A stretch of DNA of 64,000 bases from CAVQHY01 sp963712465 (GCA_963712465.1 CAVQHY010000004.1:682001-746000); one strand, 5' to 3'; shown: positions 16,562-25,654, numbered from the stretch's first letter. The notes: generated by a model from the sequence alone, not told the origin. Translations and numbers: made by a program.

Positions 16562-17211
16562 AAACGGCCGAGCGCCCCGGCCACATGCTCGGCCCAGGAG
16601 CGCGCGCGCGGAAGCGGGATCGTCCCGCCCGACGGCGCGCGCACCGCGATTCCGTGGAGAGCGCCGCGGATCACGGTATAGGTTCCGTTCACCCCGAGCG
16701 ACCGGGCGCGCTCGAAGCCGCGACGGGAGTTGCGCGGGCTCACTCCCGGGATGCCCGGGAGCCAGGCGTCGAGTGAGCCGTGGAAGATGGTCAGCCGCCG
16801 GCCGAGGAGGGTGTCGAGGGCCATCCCGTCCGGAAACCAGGGCGCCAGGCCGACGAGCTCCGTCACCCGCGGGTGGTTCGCGGCGCCGATCGAGACGGCG
16901 CCGCCCATCGAAAAGCCGAGCAGCGCAACCCGCTGGGCGCCCTCCGCGACGACCGCCTCGATCGCCGCGAGCGCGTCCTCGATGCACGAGTCGAGGCGTC
17001 GCCACGACTTGACCCGGTAGCGGACCTCGGCGAATCGCATGCCCGGCAGCTCCGGCGCGAGCCGCTCGACGAGCCATTCGAGGCTCGCACTCCATGTTCC
17101 CTCGACCTCGCCGCTCTGTCCGCCGTTGACGCAGACGACGGCGTCCGCGGGACCGCCGCCTGACAGGCGCATCTCAGCACCGGTTGCGAGTGGACGGGTA
17201 GGGAGCGTCAC
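16543..17211 (-). CDS. Alpha/beta hydrolase (dienelactone-hydrolase-like)
   Basis: The 222-residue product shows an alpha/beta-hydrolase core: oxyanion strand AVVCVNGGQSG, nucleophile elbow GFSMGG near residue 118, acid loop FHGSLDAW near 163 and a histidine in RGALHGIAV near 190. Substrate is unknown. GTG 17211 lies 9 bases after a TAGCGT box. A perfect inverted repeat (GGGAGCG/CGCTCCC, 17201-17217) straddles that GTG, so ATG 17172 is an alternative start. Confidence 0.75.
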   Translation of the reverse strand: MTLPTRPLATGAEMRLSGGGPADAVVCVNGGQSGEVEGTWSASLEWLVERLAPELPGMRFAEVRYRVKSWRRLDSCIEDALAAIEAVVAEGAQRVALLGFSMGGAVSIGAANHPRVTELVGLAPWFPDGMALDTLLGRRLTIFHGSLDAWLPGIPGVSPRNSRRGFERARSLGVNGTYTVIRGALHGIAVRAPSGGTIPLPRARSWAEHVAGALGRFQAASG

Positions 17212-17217
17212 GCTCCC
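17201..17217. repeat. Inverted repeat at the hydrolase start
   Basis: GGGAGCG and CGCTCCC are separated by TCA. The hairpin sits between the PlsC stop and the hydrolase start (both minus strand) and could be an operator, a weak terminator or a start-site hairpin. Confidence 0.35.
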
Positions 17218-17223
17218 CGAACG

Positions 17224-17985
17224 CTACCGTGGGCCGCTGCGCCTGAAGTCCGGGTACTTGCCGGTACGGCGAGCGCCGTCAGGGAGCTCAGGTGGGAACC
17301 CGGCCGCGACCGCCTCGCAGGCCATCCGCCAGAGTCGCAGCACCTCGGCGCCGAGGACATCCGCTGCCTGCTTGTAGCCCTTTCCCGACCGGGGAAGGTG
17401 GTCGAAGCGCATCGGCTCGCCGTAGACGACACAGCAGCGTCTGCGGTTCCTCGGTGACCAGCCGAACGAATCGAGGCCGACCGGAATCACGGGGACTCCC
17501 TCCTGCATCGCGATCATCAGGCCGCCGGGCAGCACCGACCCCGGATAGCCGAACGGCTGGCGATGACCCTCGAGAAAGACGCCGACGGCATGGCCGCCGG
17601 CGACGAGGTCGCGCGCGAGCCGGAGCGCCTCGCGGTCGCCCTCGCCGCGCCGCACCGGAAAGGCGCCCGTCCACTGCAGGATCTCGCCGGCGACCGGGAT
17701 GGCCAGCAACTCGACCTTCGCCATGTTGAAGATCGTGCGCGGGCAGTAGCCGCCGACGAGGGTCGGGTCGATCGCCGACAGGTGGTTGGAGGCGATCACC
17801 ATCCCGCCCTCAGCGGGCACCCGGGCGGCACCGTACGCGTACGACGGCGCGATCCAGGTGTGGATCCGGGCGGCCACGGGGCGCGCGCCGTACGGCCAGA
17901 AGATCTCGGGGTTCCGCCGCCACAGCGGATAGAAGACCGTGGTCAGCCACGACCGAGCGGGCTCCGGCAGCGGGCGGTTCGGCAC
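17224..17985 (-). CDS. Lysophospholipid acyltransferase (PlsC family)
   Basis: The 253-residue product has the catalytic block NHLSAIDPTL near residue 70, GAFPVRRGEGDREALRLARDL near 115 and FLEGHRQPFGYPG near 145 (block III, with the glutamate retained). This is the second PlsC-type gene in the lipid region. The start is GTG 17985, 8 bases after a minus-strand TAGAGT box. Open frame continues upstream across leuS but is a shadow of it. It is divergent from leuS with a 60-base gap. Confidence 0.85.
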   Translation of the reverse strand: MPNRPLPEPARSWLTTVFYPLWRRNPEIFWPYGARPVAARIHTWIAPSYAYGAARVPAEGGMVIASNHLSAIDPTLVGGYCPRTIFNMAKVELLAIPVAGEILQWTGAFPVRRGEGDREALRLARDLVAGGHAVGVFLEGHRQPFGYPGSVLPGGLMIAMQEGVPVIPVGLDSFGWSPRNRRRCCVVYGEPMRFDHLPRSGKGYKQAADVLGAEVLRLWRMACEAVAAGFPPELPDGARRTGKYPDFRRSGPR

Positions 17986-17993
17986 GGCGGCAG

Positions 17994-17999
17994 ACTCTA
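17994..17999 (-). promoter_or_regulatory. Putative -10 box (TAGAGT), leaderless start
   Basis: On the minus strand TAGAGT is followed by 8 bases and GTG 17985 of the acyltransferase. Confidence 0.35.
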
Positions 18000-18045
18000 C
18001 TCGCCCTCCGGGCCCCGTCCGCCCGCTTCGTGTAGAACGTCGGCC

Positions 18046-20499
18046 ATGGAGCGATACGACCCCGCGGCGATCGAGGGCCGCTGGCAGCGCGTCTGGGAGG
18101 ACGAGCGCGCCTTCGAGGTGCCGAACCCCACAGCGCCCGACGAGGGCGACCCCGACCGCCGCACGTACGTCCTCGAGATGCTCCCGTACCCGTCGGGCGA
18201 CCTCCACATGGGACACGTCTTCAACTACACGCTCGGGGACGTCTTCAGCCACATCCGCCGCCGCCAGGGGTTCACCGTCCTGCGGCCGATGGGGTACGAC
18301 GCGTTCGGGCTCCCGGCCGAGAACGCGGCGATCCGCGAGGGCGGACATCCGCGGACGATCACGCTGCGCAACATCGACGCGATCCGGACGCAGATGCGCC
18401 GGATGGGCTGGTCGATCGACTGGAGCCGAGAGGTCACCACGTGCGAGCCGGACTACTACCGCTGGACGCAGTGGCTCTTCCTCCGCTTCTACGAGGCCGG
18501 GCTCGCCTACCGCAAGGAGGCGCCCGTGAAGTGGTGTCCCAACGACCAGACGGTGCTCGCCAACGAGCAGGTGATCGACGGGCACTGCGAGCGCTGTGGT
18601 GCGGAGGTGGTGGCCCGCAGCCTCGCGCAGTGGTTCTTCAAGATCACCGACTACGCCGACCGGCTGCTCGACGAGATGGTCGAGCTCGAGTCGTGGCCCG
18701 AGCGCGTGCTGACCATGCAGCGCAACTGGATCGGCCGCTCCGAGGGCGCCGAGGTCGTCTTCGCCGTCGAGGAGCTCGGGACGGAGCTGCCCGTGTTCAC
18801 CACGCGCCCCGACACGCTGTTCGGAGCGACCTTCTTCGTCCTCGCCCCCGAGCACCCGCTGATCCCGGAGCTCGTCGCCGGCACCGAGCGGGAGGCGGAG
18901 GTGCTGGCCTACGCGAGCCGGGCCGGTGCGGAGTCGGCCGTCAGCCGCGTCGATCCCGAGCGAGAGAAGACCGGCGTCGACACGGGCCGGTTCGTCGTCA
19001 ACCCGGTCAACGGCGAGCGGATCCCGATCTGGGTGTCCGACTACGTCCTGATGGAGTACGGAACCGGCGCGATCATGGCCGTTCCGGCGCACGACGAGCG
19101 CGACCTCGCGTTCGCAGAGCGATTCGGATTGCCGGTGCGGACGGTCGTCGCGCCCGCTTCCGGAGAGGCGCCCGACGGCGCGTTCGTGGCGCATTCACCG
19201 GACGAGGTGCTCGTCGACTCGGGCGACTTCTCCGGCCTCTCCAGCCCGGATGCGATGCACGCGATCACCGAACGTCTCGCGGCCGAAGGGAAAGGCAGGG
19301 CCGCGGTCGGCTACCGGCTGCGCGACTGGCTGCTCTCGCGTCAGCGCTACTGGGGTTGCCCGATCCCGATTGTGTACTGCGAGGCCTGCGGCATGCTCCC
19401 GGTGCCTGACGCGGACCTGCCCGTGCTGCTTCCCGAGGTCGACGAGTACCTGCCGAGGGGCCGCTCGCCGCTCGCCGCCGCCGAGGACTGGGTCCGGACG
19501 ACCTGCCCGGGCTGTGGCGCGGAGGCGCGACGCGAGACGGACACGATGGACACGTTCGTCGACTCGTCCTGGTACTTCCTGCGCTACGCCGACCCGCGCA
19601 ACGACGAGGCGCCTTTCGAGCGCTGGATCGCCGATTACTGGTTGCCCGTCCACCAGTACATCGGCGGAGTCGAGCACGCGATCCTGCACCTGCTCTACGC
19701 CCGCTTCTTCACCAAGGTGCTCAACGATCTCGGGTACGTGGGCTTTCGCGAGCCGTTCCTGCGGCTCTTCACGCAGGGGATGATTCACCACCTCGGCGCG
19801 AAGATGTCCAAGTCGAAGGGCAACGTAGTCTCACCCGATGCGATGGTCGAGCGCTACGGGGCCGACGCCGTTCGCCTCTACATCCTCTACATGGGCCCGG
19901 CCGAGGACGACAAGGAGTGGAGCGACACGGGCATCGAGGGGACGTGGAGGTTGCTCGATCGGCTCTGGCGGCTCGGCCTCGAGGTCGCGGGCAGAGAAGC
20001 CGCCGGCGAGCCCGGTCGTTCCGAGCTCGTGCGGATGGCCCACCGGACGATTCATCGGGTCGGTGACGACATTCTGCGGCGCTTCCAGTTCCATACCCCC
20101 ATCGCCGCCCTGTTCGAGCTCGTCAACGAGATCTATCGCGTGAAGGACCGGGGCGGCGACGATGCGGACGTCCGCTTCGCCACCGAGACGGCGGTGAGCC
20201 TGGTTCAGCCGTACGCGCCCCATGTCGCGGAGGAGCTGTGGCAGCGGCTGGGGCACGAGCGCCTGTGGGAGCAGCCGTGGCCGACCGCCGACGAGGCGCT
20301 GCTCGAACGCGACACCTTCGACCTCGTCGTGCAGGTCAACGGCAAGGTGCGCGATCGCGTCGGCGTACCCGTCGGCCTCTCCGACGACGAGCTGGTCGCC
20401 CGCGCGCGCGAGCTCCCGCGCGTAGCTGCCCACGTGGACGGCAAGACGATCCGCAAGGCGATCGTCGTCCCGGGCAAGCTCGTCAACCTCGTGGTCTGA
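18046..20499 (+). CDS. leuS: Leucyl-tRNA synthetase
   Basis: LeuS charges tRNA-Leu. The 817-residue product has the class I signature HMGH at residues 54-57 and KMSKS at 586-590. A zinc-type ribbon (CPNDQTVLANEQ and CERCGAEVV) lies near 165-185. The CP1 editing domain includes TTRPDTLFGATF and YGTGAIMAVPAHDERD, and the C-terminal anticodon and leucine-specific parts end in KAIVVPGKLVNLVV. Length is normal. ATG 18046 is the only start fitting the family N-terminus. The stop TGA (20497-20499) lies in the left arm of a palindromic element. Confidence 0.97.
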   Translation: MERYDPAAIEGRWQRVWEDERAFEVPNPTAPDEGDPDRRTYVLEMLPYPSGDLHMGHVFNYTLGDVFSHIRRRQGFTVLRPMGYDAFGLPAENAAIREGGHPRTITLRNIDAIRTQMRRMGWSIDWSREVTTCEPDYYRWTQWLFLRFYEAGLAYRKEAPVKWCPNDQTVLANEQVIDGHCERCGAEVVARSLAQWFFKITDYADRLLDEMVELESWPERVLTMQRNWIGRSEGAEVVFAVEELGTELPVFTTRPDTLFGATFFVLAPEHPLIPELVAGTEREAEVLAYASRAGAESAVSRVDPEREKTGVDTGRFVVNPVNGERIPIWVSDYVLMEYGTGAIMAVPAHDERDLAFAERFGLPVRTVVAPASGEAPDGAFVAHSPDEVLVDSGDFSGLSSPDAMHAITERLAAEGKGRAAVGYRLRDWLLSRQRYWGCPIPIVYCEACGMLPVPDADLPVLLPEVDEYLPRGRSPLAAAEDWVRTTCPGCGAEARRETDTMDTFVDSSWYFLRYADPRNDEAPFERWIADYWLPVHQYIGGVEHAILHLLYARFFTKVLNDLGYVGFREPFLRLFTQGMIHHLGAKMSKSKGNVVSPDAMVERYGADAVRLYILYMGPAEDDKEWSDTGIEGTWRLLDRLWRLGLEVAGREAAGEPGRSELVRMAHRTIHRVGDDILRRFQFHTPIAALFELVNEIYRVKDRGGDDADVRFATETAVSLVQPYAPHVAEELWQRLGHERLWEQPWPTADEALLERDTFDLVVQVNGKVRDRVGVPVGLSDDELVARARELPRVAAHVDGKTIRKAIVVPGKLVNLVV

Positions 20500-20714
20500 T
20501 GATTGATTCCACGAGACCGCCTTCTCCGAGGCGTCGCCTGGCCGCTCTGGGACGCGGCGCCGGGGCGCGGGCGAGGCGTGACGCCTTGGCGAGCCCCGGC
20601 GTCGCGAAGCGCACGCTCTGAACGGACGGCCCAGCCGGCCTTCGTGCAGAGCGGAAGCGGCCCAGACGCGCCAGCGGGCGCATCCGGACGCGCGGGATCG
20701 TGGAATCAATCATC
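20498..20714. repeat. Palindromic element with 17-bp perfect terminal inverted repeats
   Basis: GATGATTGATTCCACGA at 20498-20514 recurs as its exact reverse complement at 20698-20714. Inside, the two halves remain related for about 60 bases (for example TCTGGGACGC against TCTGGGCCGC), so the element is an imperfect inverted duplication of 217 bp. Both strands encode a short frame starting MIDST, and the centre reads as A(S/T)PG(V/L)AK on each strand. The arms contain the stop codons of the convergent genes leuS and lysE. There is no transposase and no clear target duplication. It looks like a MITE or REP-type unit. Confidence 0.7.
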
Positions 20715-21339
20715 GAGCGTCGGCGAGCGCGGCGACGACGCCGAGCCCGACGAGGACCGATCCACTCACCCGCCGGCGGATCCGGGCGAAGCGCACGCTG
20801 GCGCGAAGTCTCTCCGCCGCTGTTCCGGCCGCGACCGCCCAGAGGCTGTCGGAGACGAGCGCGATCCCGACGAACACCCCGCCGAGGACGGCGACCTGGA
20901 CGCCGACGCGACCCGCGTCGACGTCGACGAACTGAGGGAGGAACGCGAAGAAGAACAGCGCCGTCTTGGGATTGAACGTGTTCACGATTGCTCCCTGGGT
21001 GAACGTCCTCCCGAGCGACCGCCGGCGCGGCGGCTCGAGCGGGTCGAACGTCTCCCTCGACAGCAGCGTGCGCACGCCGAGGTACACGAGATAGACGGCA
21101 CCGGCGTACTTGACGACGTTGAACGCGACCGCCGAGTGCAGCAGGAGCGACGAGAGTCCGAGCGCGGCAGCGGCGACGTGGACGGTGGCTCCTGCGCCGA
21201 CGCCGAGCACGGACACCAGACCCGCGGCCCGCCCCTGCTCGATGCTGCGCGAGACGATGTAGAGGACGGCCGGTCCGGGGATCACGATCAGCGTGAGGGC
21301 CGCGATTGCGAAGAGTGCGAGCGTCGAGGTGTCGGGCAC
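20710..21339 (-). CDS. LysE/RhtB family amino-acid exporter
   Basis: The 209-residue product has the family opening with IPGPAVLYIVSRSIEQGRAAGL near residue 22 and the GAIVNTFNPKTALFFFAFLPQF motif near 120, among six hydrophobic helices. LysE/RhtB proteins export amino acids or derivatives. The frame is open upstream, but GTG 21339 matches family length and lies 6 bases after a minus-strand TACCGT box. The stop codon lies in the right arm of the palindromic element. Confidence 0.88.
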   Translation of the reverse strand: MPDTSTLALFAIAALTLIVIPGPAVLYIVSRSIEQGRAAGLVSVLGVGAGATVHVAAAALGLSSLLLHSAVAFNVVKYAGAVYLVYLGVRTLLSRETFDPLEPPRRRSLGRTFTQGAIVNTFNPKTALFFFAFLPQFVDVDAGRVGVQVAVLGGVFVGIALVSDSLWAVAAGTAAERLRASVRFARIRRRVSGSVLVGLGVVAALADAR

Positions 21340-21345
21340 GGTCGC

Positions 21346-21351
21346 ACGGTA
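21346..21351 (-). promoter_or_regulatory. Putative -10 box (TACCGT), leaderless start
   Basis: On the minus strand TACCGT is followed by 6 bases and GTG 21339 of the LysE-type gene. Confidence 0.35.
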
Positions 21352-21484
21352 GCGCCGGCCCGCGTCTCGCACGTCGAGACCCGGGCGCGCGCACCGCGAG
21401 CCGGCATGCTTTCGGCACGACGACGGCGCAGAGTCGACTCGATTCGTGTGCCATCCGCGCGACCTTGCCGGCGACCATCGGTGC

Positions 21485-22078
21485 ATGCAGATGCCGTCGA
21501 TCACGCGCGGCCGTGCTGCCGCATACGCCCTGGTCGTGCTCGCGCTGCTCGCGTTGGGAGGGCGGTTCCTCCTCGGCAGCGGAGCCGCCTCGCCGCCGGC
21601 GCGTGCGCAGACATCCTCGGAGGGTCTCGTCGCCGAGGCCGTCCCACCGCAGCAATTGGTCGTCCACGTCGTGGGGGCGGTGCGACGACCCGGCCTCTAC
21701 GAGCTCCCGGAGGGCAGCCGCGTCGACGACGCTCTGCGTCGGGCCGGCGGCGCACGGCCGAAGGCCGCCCTCGAGCTCGTCAACCTGGCCGCTCCGGTAG
21801 CGGACGGACAGCAGATCGTCGTCCCCGTTCGGGCGACGCCATCGGCCGGCTCCCCGCAGGCCGCCGCTCCACCCGGTGTCCCTCCGCAGCCTGTGCATCT
21901 GAACACGGCGTCCCTCGACGAGCTCGACGCGCTCCCGGGCGTCGGCCCGGTTACGGCGCAGAAGATCCTCGACTACCGAACCGAGCATGGCGCGTTCTCG
22001 TCCATCGACGAGCTCGACGCGGTGTCTGGTATCGGTCCTGCTCGGCTCGAGCAGCTGAGGGAGCTTGTGCAGCTTTGA
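21485..22078 (+). CDS. comEA: Competence protein ComEA (helix-hairpin-helix)
   Basis: ComEA binds double-stranded DNA outside the membrane for uptake. The 197-residue product has an N-terminal membrane anchor (residues 11-30), a SLBB domain (VVHVVGAVRRPGLYELPEGSRV, then ALRRAGG), a proline-rich linker, and two C-terminal helix-hairpin-helix motifs (LNTASLDELDALPGVGPVTAQKI and SIDELDAVSGIGPARLEQL). ATG 21485 or 21491 are both possible starts. The following comEC begins within a few bases of the stop. Confidence 0.92.
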   Translation: MQMPSITRGRAAAYALVVLALLALGGRFLLGSGAASPPARAQTSSEGLVAEAVPPQQLVVHVVGAVRRPGLYELPEGSRVDDALRRAGGARPKAALELVNLAAPVADGQQIVVPVRATPSAGSPQAAAPPGVPPQPVHLNTASLDELDALPGVGPVTAQKILDYRTEHGAFSSIDELDAVSGIGPARLEQLRELVQL

Positions 22079-22080
22079 CG

Positions 22081-24342
22081 TTGACTGCTCCGGTCAGGCT
22101 TCCGCACGTGCTCGCCGCGAGCCTCTGCGTCGGCGTCGCGGCCGGGCTTGTCGCCCGGCCGCCGATGGTCGTTGCCGTGGCAGCGTTGGTCTGCGCCGTC
22201 GTTGGGGTCCGATCGCGGCGCTCGAGCGTCCTCGCAGTCGCCCTGATCGCGGCGGGCTGGTGGTGGGGCGGGATGCGACTCGCGGATCTCGATCACAGCG
22301 CTCTTGCGACCCATCTGGAGGAGAGCGCTCTCGCCCGGCTCGAGGTGACGGGCCCGGCTCGGCGAGGCCTGTTCTCGACCCGGGTGCCCGTACGAGTCCG
22401 GATGTTCGATCACGTGGCGCTCGACGAGCCCGCAAGGTTCGACCTCCCGCTCGGCCGGGCACCACCGCAGGGAGCGCTGCTCGACGCGATCGTTCGCGTG
22501 ACCGCGCCGCGCCCCGAGGAGCACGGCTTCGACGAGTCGGCGTATCTGCGGCGGCAGGGCGTCCATGTCGTTCTTCGAGCCTCCTCGTATCGCGTGATCG
22601 GCCGACGCGGCGGGGTCGGTGGAGTCGCGGACAGGCTGAGGCGCCATCTCGCCTCGACGATTGCTCCGAAACTCCACGGTGAGCGCCGGGCCGTGATCGC
22701 CGGCGTCGTCCTCGGCGCGGACGAGGGCCTCAGTCCCGAGCTTCGCAATCGATTTCGTGCCTCCGGTCTGTACCACCTGCTGGCCGTATCCGGCCAGAAC
22801 ATCGCCTACGTTGTCGCCGGCGCGCTCCTCTTCGCGTGGATGCTCGGGGTGCCGCGCTGGGCCGGTCAGGTCGGCGCGATGGCGTGCGTCGGAGGGTACG
22901 TCGCTGCTGTGGGGTGGCAGCCTTCGGTAGTTCGCGCCGGAGTAGCGGGGGTGCTGGCCTCGCTTGCCTGGCTGGCGAGCCGCCCCGGCGATCGCTGGTA
23001 CTTCCTCCTCGTCGGCGCGGCGGTGCTGCTCGCGTGGAACCCGAGGTCGCTGCTCGAGCCTGGGTTTCAGCTCTCGTTCGCCGCGGTTGCTGCGATCTTT
23101 GTCGCCGTCCCGAGGCTGGAGCGGCGCTTCGTCGGCTACCCGCTGCCGGCGAGGCTCGCAGCCGTGGTCGCCGTGGCTGCGTGTTGCGGCGCCGTGACCG
23201 CTCCGATTCTCTGGCTGCATTTCGGCTCGGTTCCGGTCTACTCCGTGATCGCCAACGCGCTTGCCGAACCGGTCGTGGCGCCGCTGCTCGGCGCTGCGCT
23301 CGTTGCCTCGGCGCTCCATCCGGTCGTCCCCTCCGCGGCGGCAGCGCTCGCCTGGGTCAACGGGTGGCTCGCCGCGTATCTCGCCTGGTGCGCGCGGGCG
23401 ATCGGTGGGCTGCCGTTCGCCCAGGTCTCGACGCCGAGCGCTCTGCTGGCGCTCGCCGTCGTCGCCATCTCGGTGGTGCTGGCCTTGCGGCTCCGGAGCC
23501 ATGGCGGACGGCGTGCGGCGGCGTTCGCCCTGGTCGCGCTGTCTCTCCTCGTCGCGTGGCAAGCCCGTCCCGGATCGGCACCCCCTCCAGCACCCGCGGG
23601 GCTCCGCATCACCTTTCTCGACGTCGGCCAGGGAGACGCCGCCCTCCTCCAGACCGCCGACGGGGCGGTGCTCGTCGACGAGGGTCCCCCGGAGGCAGAT
23701 GTGGCCGGCCAGCTCGAAGAGCTCGGGATCACGCGGCTCGATGCGATCGTGCTCACCCACCCACAACGCGACCATGTCGGGGGCGCCGCAGCCGTCCTGA
23801 ACGGGCTCGCCGTGGGCATGGTGCTGGATCCTGCGCTTCCCGCCGAGAGTTCCGACGAGCGCGCAGCCCTGAGTGCCGCGCGCAGCACCGGCGTTCGCGT
23901 CACGGTTGCACGAGCAGGCCAGGAGTACCGTCTCGGCCGGCTCCGGCTTCGGGTTCTCTGGCCGAACGGCCCCGGTGCTCCCGGCGACGACCCGAATAAC
24001 CACGCGGTCGTCCTCCTCGCGTCGTACGCTCGGATCGACGTCTTGCTCACGGCCGACGCCGAGAGCGACGTCACGCTTCCACTTCGCCCGCCCGCCGTCG
24101 AGATCTTGAAGGTAGCCCACCACGGGTCGGAAGACGCCGGGCTCGCGGAGCTCCTCCGGCGACTACGTCCGCGCGTCGCGGTCATCTCGGTCGGGCGAGA
24201 CAACGACTACGGCCATCCCACGCCGCCGACGATCGCCGCGCTCCAGTCGTCGCCGGGCCTGACCGTGTACCGGACGGACGAGGACGGCCGTGTCGTCGTC
24301 GAGGGCGATGGGGCCGGGCTGACGGTCATAACCGAGCGCTGA
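22081..24342 (+). CDS. comEC: Competence protein ComEC/Rec2 DNA channel
   Basis: ComEC forms the channel that takes single-stranded DNA across the membrane. The roughly 753-residue product has N-terminal helices, an OB-like soluble part, the Competence domain (LAVSGQNIAYVVAGALLF and many helices), and a C-terminal metallo-beta-lactamase-like domain with FLDVGQGDAALLQT, VLTHPQRDHVGGA and VAHHGSEDAG. The frame is open far upstream. TTG 22075 (overlapping the comEA stop), TTG 22081 and GTG 22108 are the plausible starts; I chose 22081 on position. Confidence 0.9.
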   Translation: MTAPVRLPHVLAASLCVGVAAGLVARPPMVVAVAALVCAVVGVRSRRSSVLAVALIAAGWWWGGMRLADLDHSALATHLEESALARLEVTGPARRGLFSTRVPVRVRMFDHVALDEPARFDLPLGRAPPQGALLDAIVRVTAPRPEEHGFDESAYLRRQGVHVVLRASSYRVIGRRGGVGGVADRLRRHLASTIAPKLHGERRAVIAGVVLGADEGLSPELRNRFRASGLYHLLAVSGQNIAYVVAGALLFAWMLGVPRWAGQVGAMACVGGYVAAVGWQPSVVRAGVAGVLASLAWLASRPGDRWYFLLVGAAVLLAWNPRSLLEPGFQLSFAAVAAIFVAVPRLERRFVGYPLPARLAAVVAVAACCGAVTAPILWLHFGSVPVYSVIANALAEPVVAPLLGAALVASALHPVVPSAAAALAWVNGWLAAYLAWCARAIGGLPFAQVSTPSALLALAVVAISVVLALRLRSHGGRRAAAFALVALSLLVAWQARPGSAPPPAPAGLRITFLDVGQGDAALLQTADGAVLVDEGPPEADVAGQLEELGITRLDAIVLTHPQRDHVGGAAAVLNGLAVGMVLDPALPAESSDERAALSAARSTGVRVTVARAGQEYRLGRLRLRVLWPNGPGAPGDDPNNHAVVLLASYARIDVLLTADAESDVTLPLRPPAVEILKVAHHGSEDAGLAELLRRLRPRVAVISVGRDNDYGHPTPPTIAALQSSPGLTVYRTDEDGRVVVEGDGAGLTVITER

Positions 24343-24343
24343 G

Positions 24344-24349
24344 TATTCT
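24344..24349 (+). promoter_or_regulatory. Putative -10 box (TATTCT), leaderless start
   Basis: TATTCT is followed by 7 bases and GTG 24357 of holA. Confidence 0.45.
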
Positions 24350-24356
24350 GGCCTGC

Positions 24357-25355
24357 GTGTCCGTCGAGCCCCTTCTACCCGTCTATCTGATCTCGGGCAC
24401 CGACCGGCCGAAAATCCGGCGGGCCCTGGAGCGCCTCCGCGTGCGCTTCGACGAAGGCTCGATCGATCAGCTCTCGGCCGAGAAGACTGCGGGCGGCGAG
24501 GCTGCATCGGGCCAGGACGCGGTCGCCGTCTGCAACTCGCTCGGCCTTTTCGGCGCCGACGGGAGCCGGCTCGTGATCGTCGAGCGAGTCGAGCGTTGGC
24601 AGGACTCCGACGTCGACGCGGTAAGCGCGTACCTGGTCGACCCGTCCCCCTCTGCCGTGCTCGCTCTTGTGACCGACGAGCCGGTCAAGGGGAGGCTCCC
24701 AGCGCTCTGCAAGAAAGCCGGCGACGTCCTCACGTTCGACACGCCGCGACCACGCGACCTCCCGGCCTGGGTCCGTGAGCATTTCGAACGACGTGGCGCA
24801 CGGGTGGTGGGGGACGCGCCGCGCGCGCTCGTGGAGATCGTCGGCGACGATCCGATCGCCCTCGAGACCGAGGTGGAGAAGATCGCGACCTGGGCGGGCG
24901 GAGACGAGATCGACCGATCCGAGGTCGAGGCCCTCGCCGTGCCCGCGGGCGATGAGTCCGCCTGGGCCGTCACCGACGCCTGGGGAGCCCGAGACCTCCG
25001 TGCCCTGCTCGAGGCTTCGGAGCGTGCCCTCGAGCACGACAAGCCGTTCGTCGTTGCGCTCAGGCTCGCCTCGTACGTCGGCAAGGTGCGCGCCGTGCAG
25101 GGCCTGGCCGACGAGGGGCAGGGCGCAGCGGCCATCGCGAAGCGTCTTCGCATGCACGAATACCCTGCGCGCAAGGCGATGGGTCACTCGCAAAACTACT
25201 CGCGGGAGGAGCTCGACTCTGCAATCGTCCGGCTCGCCGAGCTCGACGCCGCCTTGAAGGGCGCGAGCCGGCTCGCACCCGAGCTCGAGCTCGACCGGAC
25301 GCTCGTTGGCATCACGGGGACAGACCCCGGTCGGCCACAACCGGCCTCGAGCTGA
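24357..25355 (+). CDS. holA: DNA polymerase III subunit delta
   Basis: The delta subunit opens the sliding clamp within the clamp loader. The 332-residue product starts with LPVYLISGTDRPKIRRALE, and continues with LGLFGADGSRLVIVERVE, the DDPIALETEVEKIATWAGG helix-turn and the C-terminal collar-like domain with ALRLASYVGKVRAVQ and YPARKAMGHSQNYSREEL. Length is typical. Being next to comEC and opposite rpsT is the standard order in many bacteria. Confidence 0.9.
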   Translation: MSVEPLLPVYLISGTDRPKIRRALERLRVRFDEGSIDQLSAEKTAGGEAASGQDAVAVCNSLGLFGADGSRLVIVERVERWQDSDVDAVSAYLVDPSPSAVLALVTDEPVKGRLPALCKKAGDVLTFDTPRPRDLPAWVREHFERRGARVVGDAPRALVEIVGDDPIALETEVEKIATWAGGDEIDRSEVEALAVPAGDESAWAVTDAWGARDLRALLEASERALEHDKPFVVALRLASYVGKVRAVQGLADEGQGAAAIAKRLRMHEYPARKAMGHSQNYSREELDSAIVRLAELDAALKGASRLAPELELDRTLVGITGTDPGRPQPASS

Positions 25356-25370
25356 TCCCCGAGGCCGGGT

Positions 25371-25643
25371 CTAGGAGGCCGCGGTCTCGCCGGCGGCGAG
25401 CCGCGCGGCCTGAGACTTCTTCCGGGCCGCTCGGTTGGGATGAATCGCGCCTCTGGCGGCGGCTCGGTCCAGGAGGCGCACGAGCTCGCGCTGCTCGGCG
25501 GCGGCCCGGTCGAGGTCTCCCTCGGCCGCCGCCGCTTCGAGCCGCTTGAAGAGCGTCTTCGCGGCCGAGCGGTAGCGCAGGTTTTCGAGCCGCTCCCTGG
25601 TGGCCCTCCGTACCCGTCGCTCCTGCTGCTTGATGTTCGGCAT
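25371..25643 (-). CDS. rpsT: 30S ribosomal protein S20
   Basis: S20 is a primary 16S rRNA binder. The 90-residue product is helical and basic, starting MPNIKQQERRVRRATRERLEN and containing AAARGAIHPNRAARKKSQAA, the family's C-terminal signature. ATG 25643 is the family start. It is convergent with holA (15-base gap) and has a 28-base leader with a hairpin. Confidence 0.95.
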   Translation of the reverse strand: MPNIKQQERRVRRATRERLENLRYRSAAKTLFKRLEAAAAEGDLDRAAAEQRELVRLLDRAAARGAIHPNRAARKKSQAARLAAGETAAS

Positions 25644-25654
25644 CTCAGAGAAAG

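Noticed and set aside
20503..22080. Long open frame upstream of comEC
   Set aside because: The translation is arginine/proline-rich, overlaps lysE and comEA in other frames and shows no family; it is a product of high GC content.
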